DNA of 64,000 nucleotides, taken from Alkalibacterium sp. AK22 (GTDB lineage Bacteria > Bacillota > Bacilli > Lactobacillales > Carnobacteriaceae_A). Within the stretch, counting starts at the first letter, position 1. Each line of letters starts with the position of its first letter. The position numbers and the translations under genes were made by a program. Positions 1-11,643 of this stretch are shown here, piece by piece. The stretch lies in the NCBI RefSeq assembly GCF_000585255.1, contig NZ_JANL01000014.1, forward strand, positions 38,303 to 102,302, written 5' to 3'. The notes under the pieces are model-generated. The model was not told the DNA's origin, ran no database searches, and worked only from the letters and a program-made list of their open reading frames with translations.

Positions 1-1
1 C

Positions 2-457
2 GTTCCTGCCCGTGCGTCGGATGATACATTGAAAAAAGCCCAAGCAATCGCAGAGACTATTGCTGAAAAAATGAACTTGGTTGGCGTAATGGGTGTAGAA
101 CTTTTCCTCACTGAAACGGGTGAACTCTACGTTAATGAACTGGCACCGCGTCCCCATAACTCCGGGCACTACTCGATAGAAGCCTGCTCACACTCGCAGT
201 TTGATCTGCATATCAAAGCCATCTGTGGTTACCCACTGCCTGAAGTTGACCTCTTAAAACCGGCTGTGATGGTTAATATTCTAGGTGAACATCTGGAGTC
301 AGCCTTGAAGCTGAATGAGACAGAGCCTACTTGGCATGTACATGATTATGGAAAAAAAGAGGCTAAAACCGGCCGCAAGATGGGGCACATAACTATTTTG
401 ACGGATAATAGAGAACAGACACTTAAAGCAATTGAGGAAACGAAAATTTGGAATTAG
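2..457 (+). CDS. purK: PurK, 5-(carboxyamino)imidazole ribonucleotide synthase, C-terminal part
   Basis: The 5' end lies outside the window; the reading frame is open from base 2 to a TAG at 455-457, so only about the last 150 residues are seen. They contain the PurK ATP-grasp C-terminal region (VGVMGVELFLTETGELYVNE, then LAPRPHNSGHYSIEAC with the metal/ATP-binding Asn and His). PurK carboxylates aminoimidazole ribonucleotide using ATP and bicarbonate in de novo purine synthesis. The stop is 12 nt before purB, so the two are in one operon. Identity is clear; the upstream purE is presumed but not visible. Confidence 0.93.
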   Translation, partial: VPARASDDTLKKAQAIAETIAEKMNLVGVMGVELFLTETGELYVNELAPRPHNSGHYSIEACSHSQFDLHIKAICGYPLPEVDLLKPAVMVNILGEHLESALKLNETEPTWHVHDYGKKEAKTGRKMGHITILTDNREQTLKAIEETKIWN

Positions 458-469
458 GAGACTGTGACT

Positions 470-1765
470 ATGATTGAACGTTATACACGACCTGAAATGA
501 AAGAACTCTGGTCAGAAGAGAACCGCTATAAGTCTTGGCTGGAAGTTGAAATTCTGGCTGACGAAGCATGGGCTGAATTGGGGGAGATTCCTAAAGAAGA
601 CGTGCAGAAGATTCGAGAAAATGCTTCTTTCGATATTACCCGTATTTTGGAAATTGAACAGCAGACAAAGCATGACGTGGTGGCGTTCACCCGCGCAGTT
701 TCCGAATCCCTTGGCGATGAAAAGAAATGGGTTCACTACGGTCTGACCAGTACCGATGTTGTGGATACAGCTTACGGCTACCAGCTGAAACAAGTGAATG
801 ATGTCTTGAGAAAAGACTTGCAGCAGCTGCTTGAGGTGATTGGTGAAAAAGCGAAAGAACATAAATATACTGTGACAATGGGACGGACTCATGGTGTGCA
901 TGCGGAACCGACCACTTTTGGTCTGAAACTGGCTTTATGGTATTCAGAAATGAAACGCCACATTGAGCGCTTCGAACACGCAGCAAAAGGCGTGGAAGCC
1001 GGTAAAATCAGCGGGGCAGTCGGAACTTTTGCCAATATCCCAACTTTTGTCGAAAAGTATGTCTGTGAAAAACTGGGCACGCGTCCACAGGAAATTTCAA
1101 CTCAAGTTCTTCCGCGCGATCTGCATGCGGAATACTTAAGTTCGATTGCGTTGATTGCGACCAGTGTGGAGAAGTTTGCGACCGAAATAAGAGGCCTGCA
1201 GAAATCAGAAACGCGCGAAGTCGAAGAAGGCTTTGCCAAAGGACAGAAAGGCTCATCTGCTATGCCGCATAAGCGTAATCCAATCGGTTCAGAAAACATG
1301 GCCGGTCTGGCACGTGTCATTCGCGGACACATGGTAACGGCTTATGAAAATGTCAGTCTGTGGCATGAACGTGACATCTCACATTCTTCTGCCGAACGGA
1401 TTATCCTGCCGGACAGCACGACTCTACTGAACTATATGCTGAACCGTTTCTCCAACATTGTCCGTAACTTGACAGTGTTCCCAGAAAACATGAAGCGCAA
1501 TATGGATGCAACACTTGGTCTGATATACTCTCAGCGCGTATTGTTGAAACTGATTGACAAAGGTCTGAGCCGTGAAGAAGCATATGACTTGGTTCAGCCG
1601 AAAACCGCTGTTGCCTGGGATGAACAGACGGCTTTCCGTCCCTTGCTTGAAGAGGACGAAAAAATCATGTCCATTCTATCTACAGAGGATATCGAAGAAG
1701 CTTTTGACTACAATTACCACCTGAGAAATGTCGATGAAATTTTTGAACGCGTTGGCTTAGACTAA
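470..1765 (+). CDS. purB: Adenylosuccinate lyase
   Basis: PurB cleaves SAICAR and adenylosuccinate to release fumarate, two steps of purine synthesis. The fumarase/aspartase superfamily signature [17 protein letters not shown] lies near residues 260-275, and the catalytic-loop histidine region [14 protein letters not shown] near 140. Length, 431 residues, is normal for the Gram-positive enzyme. ATG at 470 is preferred over the in-frame GTG at 464, because GGAG at about 457-460 is then 9 nt upstream. It follows purK directly and ends at a strong terminator, so it is the last gene of the pur operon. Confidence 0.96.
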   Translation: MIERYTRPEMKELWSEENRYKSWLEVEILADEAWAELGEIPKEDVQKIRENASFDITRILEIEQQTKHDVVAFTRAVSESLGDEKKWVHYGLTSTDVVDTAYGYQLKQVNDVLRKDLQQLLEVIGEKAKEHKYTVTMGRTHGVHAEPTTFGLKLALWYSEMKRHIERFEHAAKGVEAGKISGAVGTFANIPTFVEKYVCEKLGTRPQEISTQVLPRDLHAEYLSSIALIATSVEKFATEIRGLQKSETREVEEGFAKGQKGSSAMPHKRNPIGSENMAGLARVIRGHMVTAYENVSLWHERDISHSSAERIILPDSTTLLNYMLNRFSNIVRNLTVFPENMKRNMDATLGLIYSQRVLLKLIDKGLSREEAYDLVQPKTAVAWDEQTAFRPLLEEDEKIMSILSTEDIEEAFDYNYHLRNVDEIFERVGLD

Positions 1766-1776
1766 GCGGCGTGTTA

Positions 1777-1815
1777 CCCTATAGAAACAGAGAAATCTGT
1801 CTCTATAGGGTTTTC
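1777..1815 (+). terminator. Rho-independent terminator of the pur operon
   Basis: CCCTATAGA at 1777-1785 pairs with TCTATAGGG at 1802-1810, with an inner ACAG/CTGT stem, and is followed by TTTT. It separates purB from the D-lactate dehydrogenase gene. Confidence 0.85.
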
Positions 1816-1851
1816 TGTTAGCTGAATTAAGTGAGGGAAGGATGACGATAA

Positions 1852-2841
1852 ATGAAGATAATTATGTTCAGTGTCCGTGAAGACGAAAAAGAAGCGGTAA
1901 AAGCATGGGAAGAACGTAATAACATCAGCGTCACCACAGTGGGTGAAGATTTATCCAGTGCAAATATTGATTTGGTCAAAGGCTTCGATGGGCTCTCCAT
2001 CCAGCAGGTCACCGACCTTCACGATGAAGCCATCTACAAGAAGCTTGCTGATTTCAAGATTAAACAAATTTCCCTCCGTACAGCTGGCTATGACGTCATC
2101 GATACCGAGATGGCCAAAAAATATAAGCTGACAATCACGAATGTGCCTGCGTACTCTCCGCGCTCCGTTGCTGAACTGGTTCTGACCCAGACGATGCGTC
2201 TGATTCGTCATTTCCCAAGCCTGGAGTCACATATGGCTCACGGAGACTTCCGCTGGCGCGGACTGGTCGCCAGGGAAATTCACACCCTGACCATCGGGAT
2301 TATTGGTGCCGGAAAAATCGGCAGTACGTCTGCCCGTTTATTTCACGCACTGGGAGCAGAGGTCATTGCTTACGATCCGGTTCGAAGAGAAGAGCTGGAG
2401 GCTGTGCTGACTTACAAAGAGTCTCAAAAAGAGGTGCTGGAAGCTTCAGATGTCGTCAGTCTGCATGTTCCGATAGACCTCTCCACTATAAATTTGATTG
2501 ATGAAGAAGCTTTAAATCAGATGAAGCCGGAAGCTTACCTCATCAATGCAGCCAGGGGACCGGTCGTTGACACAGAGGCCTTAATCAACGCGCTGGAAGC
2601 AGGGAATCTCGCCGGAGCGGCTCTGGACACCCTGACCAATGAACAGGGCGTCTTTAACCAGGATTTGAGAAAGCAGGAACTGCCTGACGACCTGGAGAAG
2701 CTGATGGACAGGGACAATGTGCTGATGACTCCGCACATCGGCTTTTACACAACGGAAGCCGTACGCAACATGGTGGATATTGGCTTGAACAATACAGTGG
2801 AGGTTTTACTGAACGGAAAAAGTGAAAATGAAGTTCGGTAA
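1852..2841 (+). CDS. D-lactate dehydrogenase (D-2-hydroxyacid dehydrogenase family)
   Basis: NADH-dependent reduction of pyruvate to D-lactate. The 329-residue protein has the two-domain D-hydroxyacid dehydrogenase layout: an N-terminal substrate domain, the Rossmann motif GIIGAGKIGS near 147-156, and the catalytic triad Arg235 (NAARGP), Glu264 and His295 (TPHIGFYT). The SLRTAGYD segment near 75-82 is typical of lactobacillar D-LDH rather than glycerate or phosphoglycerate dehydrogenases. GGAAGG precedes the ATG. It stands alone between two terminators. A related 2-hydroxyisocaproate dehydrogenase cannot be ruled out from sequence alone. Confidence 0.88.
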   Translation: MKIIMFSVREDEKEAVKAWEERNNISVTTVGEDLSSANIDLVKGFDGLSIQQVTDLHDEAIYKKLADFKIKQISLRTAGYDVIDTEMAKKYKLTITNVPAYSPRSVAELVLTQTMRLIRHFPSLESHMAHGDFRWRGLVAREIHTLTIGIIGAGKIGSTSARLFHALGAEVIAYDPVRREELEAVLTYKESQKEVLEASDVVSLHVPIDLSTINLIDEEALNQMKPEAYLINAARGPVVDTEALINALEAGNLAGAALDTLTNEQGVFNQDLRKQELPDDLEKLMDRDNVLMTPHIGFYTTEAVRNMVDIGLNNTVEVLLNGKSENEVR

Positions 2842-2888
2842 AAAACAGGGAAGCAGACCAGTTTAACGGTCTGCTTCCCTGTTTTTTA
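2841..2888 (+). terminator. Terminator after D-lactate dehydrogenase
   Basis: AAAACAGGGAAGCAGACC pairs with GGTCTGCTTCCCTGTTTT around a short AGTTTAAC loop, followed by a T-run ending at 2887. The stem is very long and perfect. Confidence 0.92.
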
Positions 2889-3061
2889 CTTTAAAATAAC
2901 GGCTTAATCTGTCCGGTATTTTCTAGGAGCAGAAAAGTAGCGGGACATTCCAGTTGCTATGGTAGGAAGCAGAAACAAATATATATCCTATTTTAATGGG
3001 ATTTTAAAAGCAAACGCTTTAGTCAAACTAGTTCGAATTGGAAATTTATTAGGAAAATGAT

Positions 3062-3076
3062 ATAAAAACGCTTGCA
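3062..3076 (+). promoter_or_regulatory. cre-like site (CcpA binding) at the bgl promoter
   Basis: ATAAAAACGCTTGCA matches the Bacillus cre consensus WTGNAANCGNWWNCA with one mismatch (G to A at position 3). It overlaps the -35 element of the operon promoter, a position where CcpA would repress. This fits carbon catabolite repression of a beta-glucoside operon. Confidence 0.65.
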
Positions 3077-3100
3077 TCCGGTTTTCTTCCGTGATATAGT
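3072..3100 (+). promoter_or_regulatory. Sigma-A promoter of the licT-bglP-bglA operon
   Basis: TTGCAT (3072-3077), a 17-nt spacer, then TATAGT (3095-3100). Transcription would start near 3107, about 25 nt before the first RAT element. Confidence 0.7.
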
Positions 3101-3130
3101 TTACACAGAGTTAAATATATGGACGCAGTT

Positions 3131-3168
3131 GGATTGTTACTGATCTGATATCAGATGCAGGCAAAACC
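3131..3168 (+). promoter_or_regulatory. RAT 1 (ribonucleic antiterminator) in the licT leader
   Basis: GGATTGTTACTG (3131-3142) and GCAGGCAAAACC (3157-3168) are the two conserved halves of a LicT-type RAT. Between them is a 14-nt ATCTGAT/ATCAGAT inverted repeat, so the apical hairpin is longer than in the usual RAT. Its 3' end overlaps the 5' arm of the following terminator, the standard arrangement in which LicT binding prevents termination. Confidence 0.9.
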
Positions 3169-3247
3169 TAAATTGATCCGAGAACTTACCTGAAGAATAG
3201 CTGTTTTTTCGGGAAAGGTCTGGGATGAGTTTAGGTTTATTTTTTTG
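3164..3247 (+). terminator. RAT-controlled terminator 1
   Basis: AAACCTAAA (3164-3172) pairs with TTTAGGTTT (3230-3238), followed by a run of T to 3246. The arm shares bases with RAT 1, so the two structures are mutually exclusive. Confidence 0.8.
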
Positions 3248-3280
3248 ATAAAATCTGTTGGGGGGTGTCAAACAGGTGTA

Positions 3281-4120
3281 ATGAAAATAGAAAAAGTATT
3301 GAATAACAATGTCGTACTGACTTTAAATGAACACAATCAGGAAACAGTCGTTATGGGGAGAGGGATTGCGTTTCAGAAAAAAGCAGGTCAGAGCATTGAA
3401 GAAGATAAAATCGAGAAAATTTTCATACCTGAAGGTCAGGATGTACTGGAGAATCTGGCGAATTTGTATCGCGACATTAATCCGGACATTCTTGAAGTAG
3501 CGACGAATGTGATCAAATATGCCCAGAGTATTCTTCGTTTAAAACTCAGCAATCATATTTATCTGACATTACCGGATCACTTAAGCTACGCCATCAGTCG
3601 GACTCAGGAAGGTCTGGACATCAAGACACCGCTCATATGGGAAATCAAACGCTTCTATAAGGTGGAATATGAAATAGGCCTGAAAGCGATAGAGCTGGTC
3701 GAAAATGAAATGGGTGTGGACCTGCCGGAGTCCGAAGCTGCCGCTATCGCCCTTCATATTGTGAATGCGAGGCAGGATGATTCAGATTTAAGGATTACCA
3801 TCCGCATGACTGAACTGGTTCAGGATATCATCAACATTGTTCACTTTTATTATGGCCAGACGTTTGATGAAGACTCCTTTCAGTACACCCGCTTTATCAC
3901 ACATCTGCAGTACTTTGCCAGACGTCTGTTGAATCAGGAACGGCGTGAGTCAGATGATGACTTTCTCTACGAGCAGATTCAAAAAAAGTACCAAAAAGCT
4001 TTTAAATGCACAGAACGAATAAACGACTACCTGAAAAAAGTAGAACAGACCGCGCTAACTAAGGATGAACAGCTATACTTGGCTATCCACATTCAGCGTG
4101 TGACATCTGAAAGCAGGTAA
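3281..4120 (+). CDS. licT: LicT-type BglG-family transcriptional antiterminator
   Basis: RNA-binding antiterminator that stabilises RAT hairpins when beta-glucosides are present. The first 55 residues are the CAT RNA-binding domain (MKIEKVLNNNVVLTLNE, MGRGIAFQKK). Two PRD domains follow, with the four phosphorylatable histidines at His100 (PDH), His159 (ALHI), His208 (FITHL) and His270 (AIHIQ), the same pattern as Bacillus LicT. The ATG at 3281 is chosen over an upstream TTG because the protein then begins exactly like LicT; 279 residues is the family length. PRD1 is expected to be phosphorylated by the BglP transporter encoded next, PRD2 by HPr. Confidence 0.95.
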   Translation: MKIEKVLNNNVVLTLNEHNQETVVMGRGIAFQKKAGQSIEEDKIEKIFIPEGQDVLENLANLYRDINPDILEVATNVIKYAQSILRLKLSNHIYLTLPDHLSYAISRTQEGLDIKTPLIWEIKRFYKVEYEIGLKAIELVENEMGVDLPESEAAAIALHIVNARQDDSDLRITIRMTELVQDIINIVHFYYGQTFDEDSFQYTRFITHLQYFARRLLNQERRESDDDFLYEQIQKKYQKAFKCTERINDYLKKVEQTALTKDEQLYLAIHIQRVTSESR

Positions 4121-4149
4121 CTAACTGAATACACTAATCTGTCACTGAT

Positions 4150-4179
4150 GGATTGTTACTGGTTCGACCAGGCAAAACC
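4150..4179 (+). promoter_or_regulatory. RAT 2 in the bglP leader
   Basis: A near-canonical LicT RAT: GGATTGTTACTG (4150-4161), a CTGG/CCAG apical stem with a TTCGA loop, and CAGGCAAAACC ending at 4179. It overlaps the next terminator arm, giving a second LicT-dependent checkpoint before the transporter gene. Confidence 0.92.
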
Positions 4180-4253
4180 TAAGTTGACAGTCATGGCACG
4201 GAACTCTGATGTATTGGAGACGCAGACCATTGACTGTCGATTTGGGTTTTTTT
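4175..4253 (+). terminator. RAT-controlled terminator 2
   Basis: The arm AAACCTAAGTTGACAGTCA (from 4175) pairs, with G-U wobbles, with TGACTGTCGATTTGGGTTT (to 4249), followed by seven T. Termination here would separate licT from bglP unless LicT binds RAT 2. Confidence 0.85.
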
Positions 4254-4284
4254 CATTAATTTGGAAATAAAAACTAAAAAATAA

Positions 4285-6258
<1,974 letters not shown>

Positions 6259-6277
6259 AACGCGTAAAGAAAAATAG

Positions 6278-7774
<1,497 letters not shown>

Positions 7775-7784
7775 CATGCAAGGC

Positions 7785-7823
7785 AAAAAATCACCCCACA
7801 CAATTGTGTGAGGTGATTTTTTG
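7785..7823 (+). terminator. Terminator of the bgl operon
   Basis: AAAAAATCACC...ACACAATTGTGT...GGTGATTTTTT, a long hairpin that ends in T. Because both flanks are A/T tracts it could also work for the minus-strand gene that ends at 7859. Confidence 0.88.
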
Positions 7824-7858
7824 TTGATACAGCGGGCTCGAGGTGCATACTGAGTCAG

Positions 7859-8773
7859 TTACACAACAACGTAAAACAGCATCAGGGAGACGCCGAGGCC
7901 AAAAGCTGCATTTGTCAGACTGGAAAGCATAATTAATGTGTCCAGGTCTTGCTTGTCAGGTGGTGTCTGTGTGCGTGAGAAAAAAAATACCTGAATGAGA
8001 ATAAAGAGGATAAGGACAGCAAAGACAAGCAGGGCAAACCACTGATTCAGGACTGTAGAGAAATACAAGGCAGTACCGGAAAGAGACAGGATGTAAAGGA
8101 CTAGAATTAGCAGTTCAGTGACTGTCGGTCCAAGTTTATTCATTAAAGCCCTGTTAGTGCCCGAACGGTTGGAGATATTATCCTTCATTGAAACTGAAAC
8201 AGCTGTGGCCAGTTGAGCCGGCAGGAGCAGCAGAAGTAACAGCCAGGGTATATTCATAACCAAACCACCCTGAGACAAATGGCCGATTATCGGCAGCAGC
8301 AGACCGGTACCAAGCATTTGAAGACTGTCAGGTGAGAGGCGTTGAGGGACTTTGAAAAGATAGAAGCTATTTGACTGAAAAGTCAAAAGGCTGAGGGCAG
8401 CGGCTGCAAATAGAAGCCAGTTCCTTGTCCAAAGAGATAATATGGCGCTCACCAGCAGGCTGGAGGCAGCCACAAGAATGGCTCCGTTAAATACTGTCTT
8501 ATGTCTGAAGCGGTCTCTGGCAAGCGCCAGGGAAGCTGGGGTACTAAATCTTGAAGTATTTGGAATGGGACCCATTTTGCAGTCCGTTACGTTGCGGGTA
8601 TAAATAATGTATGCATGGATACACAAACCATAGAGATGTACGAGTATGAAGACCAGCCAGCTAAAGGAACGACGGGTCGAGACAGTGATCATTTGACCCA
8701 TTAGTAGACTCGGAAATATAAATAGCTGGGCAGAAATACACGAAAACTTAATGCGGGAAAATACCGTTGACAT
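7859..8773 (-). CDS. UbiA-superfamily-like membrane protein, degenerate motifs
   Basis: A 304-residue protein with about eight to nine hydrophobic helices. Its spacing resembles UbiA prenyltransferases, but the first Asp-rich motif (normally NDxxDxxxD) is replaced by RNVTDCKMGP with one Asp, and the second region reads SVSMKDNISNRSGTNRA. The catalytic metal-binding Asp set is therefore not evident, and activity as a prenyltransferase is doubtful. The ATG at 8773 is supported by AGGAGG 7 nt upstream on the minus strand, replacing a longer unsupported start. No quinone genes are nearby. It may equally be an unassigned polytopic membrane protein; I infer the family from fold-like spacing only. 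Confidence 0.5.
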   Translation of the reverse strand: MSTVFSRIKFSCISAQLFIFPSLLMGQMITVSTRRSFSWLVFILVHLYGLCIHAYIIYTRNVTDCKMGPIPNTSRFSTPASLALARDRFRHKTVFNGAILVAASSLLVSAILSLWTRNWLLFAAAALSLLTFQSNSFYLFKVPQRLSPDSLQMLGTGLLLPIIGHLSQGGLVMNIPWLLLLLLLPAQLATAVSVSMKDNISNRSGTNRALMNKLGPTVTELLILVLYILSLSGTALYFSTVLNQWFALLVFAVLILFILIQVFFFSRTQTPPDKQDLDTLIMLSSLTNAAFGLGVSLMLFYVVV

Positions 8774-9083
8774 GGAAAATCCTCCTATATGCCAAGGCAT
8801 ATGTATTTGAACCAAGAGTTGAGTATATCAGAAGTGGGAATATTGCTATAATCATAAGCCTTTTACGTGAAAAGAATAAATAGAGAATGATCTATTTATA
8901 AATTTGAACTGAATTTATATTCACTTACTTTTGATAAACAGCTGAAAAAACTCACCCGCTTTTTTGGTATATAAGAAGCTAAAAAAAGAAGGTTAAAGAA
9001 AAATGCAAGCAATATGCTATAAACAAGGTGTTTTTTCAGAATATATAATGACGCTTTTTGTCAAAAATTTGACTAAATTCAAG

Positions 9084-9100
9084 TGTAACAGAACTGTAAT
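9084..9100 (+). promoter_or_regulatory. WalR (YycF) box upstream of the M23 hydrolase
   Basis: TGTAACAGAACTGTAAT is a perfect match to the direct-repeat consensus TGTWAH-N5-TGTWAH. It ends about 34 bp upstream of a likely -10 (TATTAT, 9134-9139, preceded by TGC), a position that suits activation. Peptidoglycan hydrolases are classic WalR targets. Confidence 0.7.
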
Positions 9101-9130
9101 GACCTCAAAGCTTAATAAAAATTCTTTTGA

Positions 9131-9142
9131 TGCTATTATAAG
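9131..9142 (+). promoter_or_regulatory. Extended -10 promoter element of the M23 hydrolase gene
   Basis: TGC-TATTAT is an extended -10; there is no good -35 at the right distance (TTAATA), which fits dependence on an activator bound at 9084-9100. Confidence 0.5.
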
Positions 9143-9247
9143 TTTAGATTAATTATCGATGTATAGCCTATTTTGAAACGATAACAGTAGAAAACATTAC
9201 TGAAATATAACAGATGTGAAAACGTGAGACTAGTGGAGGAATAAACT

Positions 9248-10975
9248 TTGAAGAAAAAAATTACTCTTGGATTCTTGACCTCAATTATTTTAGCCGGTTC
9301 GATGCCCTTTGGCGGATCCCCTGTCCAGGCCGAAAGTGTACTGGAAGAGCTGCAAAAAGAAAAAGAAGAAGTGGAAAGCCGTTCAGGTGAACTGGATTCC
9401 GTGATTGAACAGACGGATCAGGAAATGCAGGAACTGGACGCAGAAAGACAGGAACTCGAAAGTAATATCCAGGCGCTGCAGAGTCGGATTTCAGAATTGA
9501 CGGGAGACCTGGTCAATCAAAATGAAAGACTGGATGCGACCAATAAGGAAATCGACCGCCTGAACGAACAGATCGACCGCCTGAGCGTACTTATAGAACA
9601 AAGAAATGAGCAATTGATGCAGCAGGCGCGCGCGACCCAAACACAATGGAATGCGACAAATATAATACATATTATTTTGTCCGCTGAAGATCTTTCCGAC
9701 CTGATCAGCCGTGTAGGTATTGTTAGCCAGCTGGTGTCAGCCAATCGCTCGATTGTAGAAGATCAGATCCGTGACCAGAAACTAGTCCGGGAATCTGAAC
9801 AGCAAGTCCAGGCTGAGCGTGAAGAAGTCACCCAGGTCCTTGCCGACATGGAAGCGACCCGTGAAGAATTGACGGCGCAGCAGACCGAGTTGGACAACGA
9901 AATCATGCACGTGGCTGAACTGTACCAGATGAACGAGCAGGAAAAAGAGCAGTTTGTCAGTGAACAGTATGCCTTGTCACAGCAAGTCATGACGCTGTCT
10001 TCTGAAATTGAAACAGAAGAAGAGCGTATTGAAGAGGAACGGCGTCTGGAAGAACAGCGCAGACGTGAAGAGGAAGAACGTAGAAGAGCGGAAGAGGAAG
10101 CTGAGCGTCAGGCAATTGCGGAAGCAGCGAGAATCGAAGCGGAAAGAGAAGCTCAAGCCCGCCGCGAGGAAGAAGAACGTCAGCAGGCCGCAGCTGAGCG
10201 CCGTGAAGAGGAAGAGCGTCAGCAGGCGGAAGCCCAGGCTGCAGAACGTCGCGAAGAAGAAGGACGTCAACAGGCAGCGGCTGAACGTCGTGAAGAAGAG
10301 GGACGTCAGCAGGCCGCAGCCGAGCGTCGTGAGCAGGAAGAACGTGAGCGAGCAGCAGCCCAGCGTCGGGAACAGGAAGAACGAGCAGCAGCCCAGCGTC
10401 GCGAAGAAGAGCGTCAGCAAGCAGCAGCCCAGCGTCGGGAACAAGAAGCGCGTGAACGTGCAGCAGCTGAGCGCCGGGCAGAAGAACGTCGTCAGGCTGA
10501 ACAGCGAGCAGCAGCTGAAAGAAGAGAACAGGAAGCAGCAACTGCCTCTCAAAGCAACTCAAGTTCCAGTACAAGCAGCTCTCAGACTAGTACGACTTGG
10601 AGCAGACCTGCCAGTGGCCGTCTGACTTCACCATTCGGTTACCGTACGCATCCGATTTTCGGTACACGCCGTATGCACACCGGTATCGACATTGCCGGAA
10701 GCGGAGCGATTACTGCTACCCGTGCGGGAACCGTCAGAACAGCCGGCTTCAACCGTGCGCTTGGTTATTACGTGGACATTGATCATGGTGGAGGCTACTC
10801 CAGCCGTTATGCACACTTGACACCGAATCTGCTTGTATCAAGAGGACAACAGGTTTCTCAAGGTCAGCGTATCGGAACTATGGGAACGACAGGGGATTCA
10901 ACAGGGGTTCACTTGCACTTTGAAATCCACCGTAATGGTCAACCGGTCAACCCGCTAAACTACGTCAGCTATTAA
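9248..10975 (+). CDS. Secreted coiled-coil M23 (LytM) peptidoglycan hydrolase
   Basis: Cell-wall endopeptidase of the PcsB/EnvC-like type. Residues 1-28 are a signal peptide ending VQA. Residues 30-265 form a heptad-rich coiled coil. Residues 265-435 are a low-complexity repeat of Glu, Arg, Gln and Ala in units such as AAAERREEE. A Ser/Thr linker follows, and residues 458-575 are a LytM domain with zinc ligands His477 and Asp481 (HTGID) and the HLHFE motif at 555-559. The start is TTG at 9248, with GGAGG 8 nt upstream. It stands alone behind a WalR-like box and ends at a strong terminator. Family members act in cell separation with FtsEX; that role is inference. Confidence 0.9.
   Translation: MKKKITLGFLTSIILAGSMPFGGSPVQAESVLEELQKEKEEVESRSGELDSVIEQTDQEMQELDAERQELESNIQALQSRISELTGDLVNQNERLDATNKEIDRLNEQIDRLSVLIEQRNEQLMQQARATQTQWNATNIIHIILSAEDLSDLISRVGIVSQLVSANRSIVEDQIRDQKLVRESEQQVQAEREEVTQVLADMEATREELTAQQTELDNEIMHVAELYQMNEQEKEQFVSEQYALSQQVMTLSSEIETEEERIEEERRLEEQRRREEEERRRAEEEAERQAIAEAARIEAEREAQARREEEERQQAAAERREEEERQQAEAQAAERREEEGRQQAAAERREEEGRQQAAAERREQEERERAAAQRREQEERAAAQRREEERQQAAAQRREQEARERAAAERRAEERRQAEQRAAAERREQEAATASQSNSSSSTSSSQTSTTWSRPASGRLTSPFGYRTHPIFGTRRMHTGIDIAGSGAITATRAGTVRTAGFNRALGYYVDIDHGGGYSSRYAHLTPNLLVSRGQQVSQGQRIGTMGTTGDSTGVHLHFEIHRNGQPVNPLNYVSY
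10050..10545 (+). repeat. Imperfect Glu/Arg/Gln/Ala-coding repeat inside the M23 hydrolase gene
   Basis: Many imperfect in-frame copies of units such as CAGCAGCCCAGCGTCG or CAGGCCGCAGCTGAGCG encode AAAERREEE-like blocks. The near-repeats make this stretch open in several frames on both strands and a likely site of length variation by slippage or recombination. Confidence 0.8.
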
Positions 10976-10997
10976 AACAGGTAAATAAGAGACAAAG

Positions 10998-11029
10998 CAA
11001 GAGGCTGGGATACTGTCCCAGCCTCTTTT
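10998..11029 (+). terminator. Terminator after the M23 hydrolase
   Basis: AAGAGGCTGGGA (10999-11010), loop TACTG, TCCCAGCCTCTTTT. A perfect 12-bp stem. Confidence 0.92.
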
Positions 11030-11148
11030 GTCTTTTTTTAAGTGTATAATTTAAGCTCTTTATGAATGCGCAAGAGGGAAGCTCCAAGAAGCGGAACGGT
11101 TTTTTCTCGAGCATGACATGTTTTTCCGTCAACAAGTCAAGCATCTGA

Positions 11149-11616
11149 TTAAGGCAAATAACGTTTTTCACGTTTGGCAAAGGCCCGATTGGAAAATACC
11201 TGGAAAAGTCCACTATTGACGGAAAGACCCACAGCGATTGCACCGGAAATCAGAAAGGTTTCTGTCGCATACATAAATGCAAAATCAGAATTGCCCTCCA
11301 CAAAGGCCCGCATCATGTTATAGGCTGATCCTCCGGGAACAAGTGGGATGATACCGGGAATAGCAAAAACGATGACAGGCATCCGGAAATGCCGGGCATA
11401 CCACTGGCTGAAAAAGGCCACCAGAAAAGCGGCAACGCCGACTCCAACGAACAGGTCTAGGTTCAGTTCGAAGGCAAGAAAATAATAGACCATCCACCCG
11501 ACAGCTCCGGAAAAACTGGAGGCGACCAAGGTACGGGTCGGAACATTGTAGATGACGCCAAAGCCGAATGTACCGGCCAGTGCAGCGATGAAATAGGTGA
11601 TCAAGGTAAGATCCAT
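11149..11616 (-). CDS. Threonine/serine exporter, YjjB-like half (ThrE C-terminal family)
   Basis: A 155-residue membrane protein with about five hydrophobic helices and the loop FAIPGIIPLVPGGSAYNMMRA typical of the DUF3815/YjjB family. In some bacteria this is fused to a YjjP-like part to make ThrE; here the two are separate genes, with the partner encoded 27 nt upstream. AAAGGAG precedes the ATG at 11616. The pair is predicted to export threonine or serine. Confidence 0.85.
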   Translation of the reverse strand: MDLTLITYFIAALAGTFGFGVIYNVPTRTLVASSFSGAVGWMVYYFLAFELNLDLFVGVGVAAFLVAFFSQWYARHFRMPVIVFAIPGIIPLVPGGSAYNMMRAFVEGNSDFAFMYATETFLISGAIAVGLSVNSGLFQVFSNRAFAKREKRYLP

Positions 11617-11643
11617 GGAAAAGCTCCTTTCTTTCCAGTTTGT

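Larger units (their letters stand above)
8774..9247. other. 474-bp intergenic region between divergent genes
   Basis: AT-rich, with no supported gene. Its right half holds the WalR-like box and the promoter of the M23 hydrolase, listed separately. The left half must hold the promoter of the minus-strand membrane protein, but no convincing -35/-10 pair was picked out there. Confidence 0.6.

Noticed and set aside
9977..10625. Three long open frames (about 190-205 codons) in other frames, on both strands, over the M23 hydrolase gene
   Set aside because: They arise from the Glu/Arg/Gln/Ala repeat, whose codons give few stops in any frame. They have no ribosome binding sites and low-complexity products.
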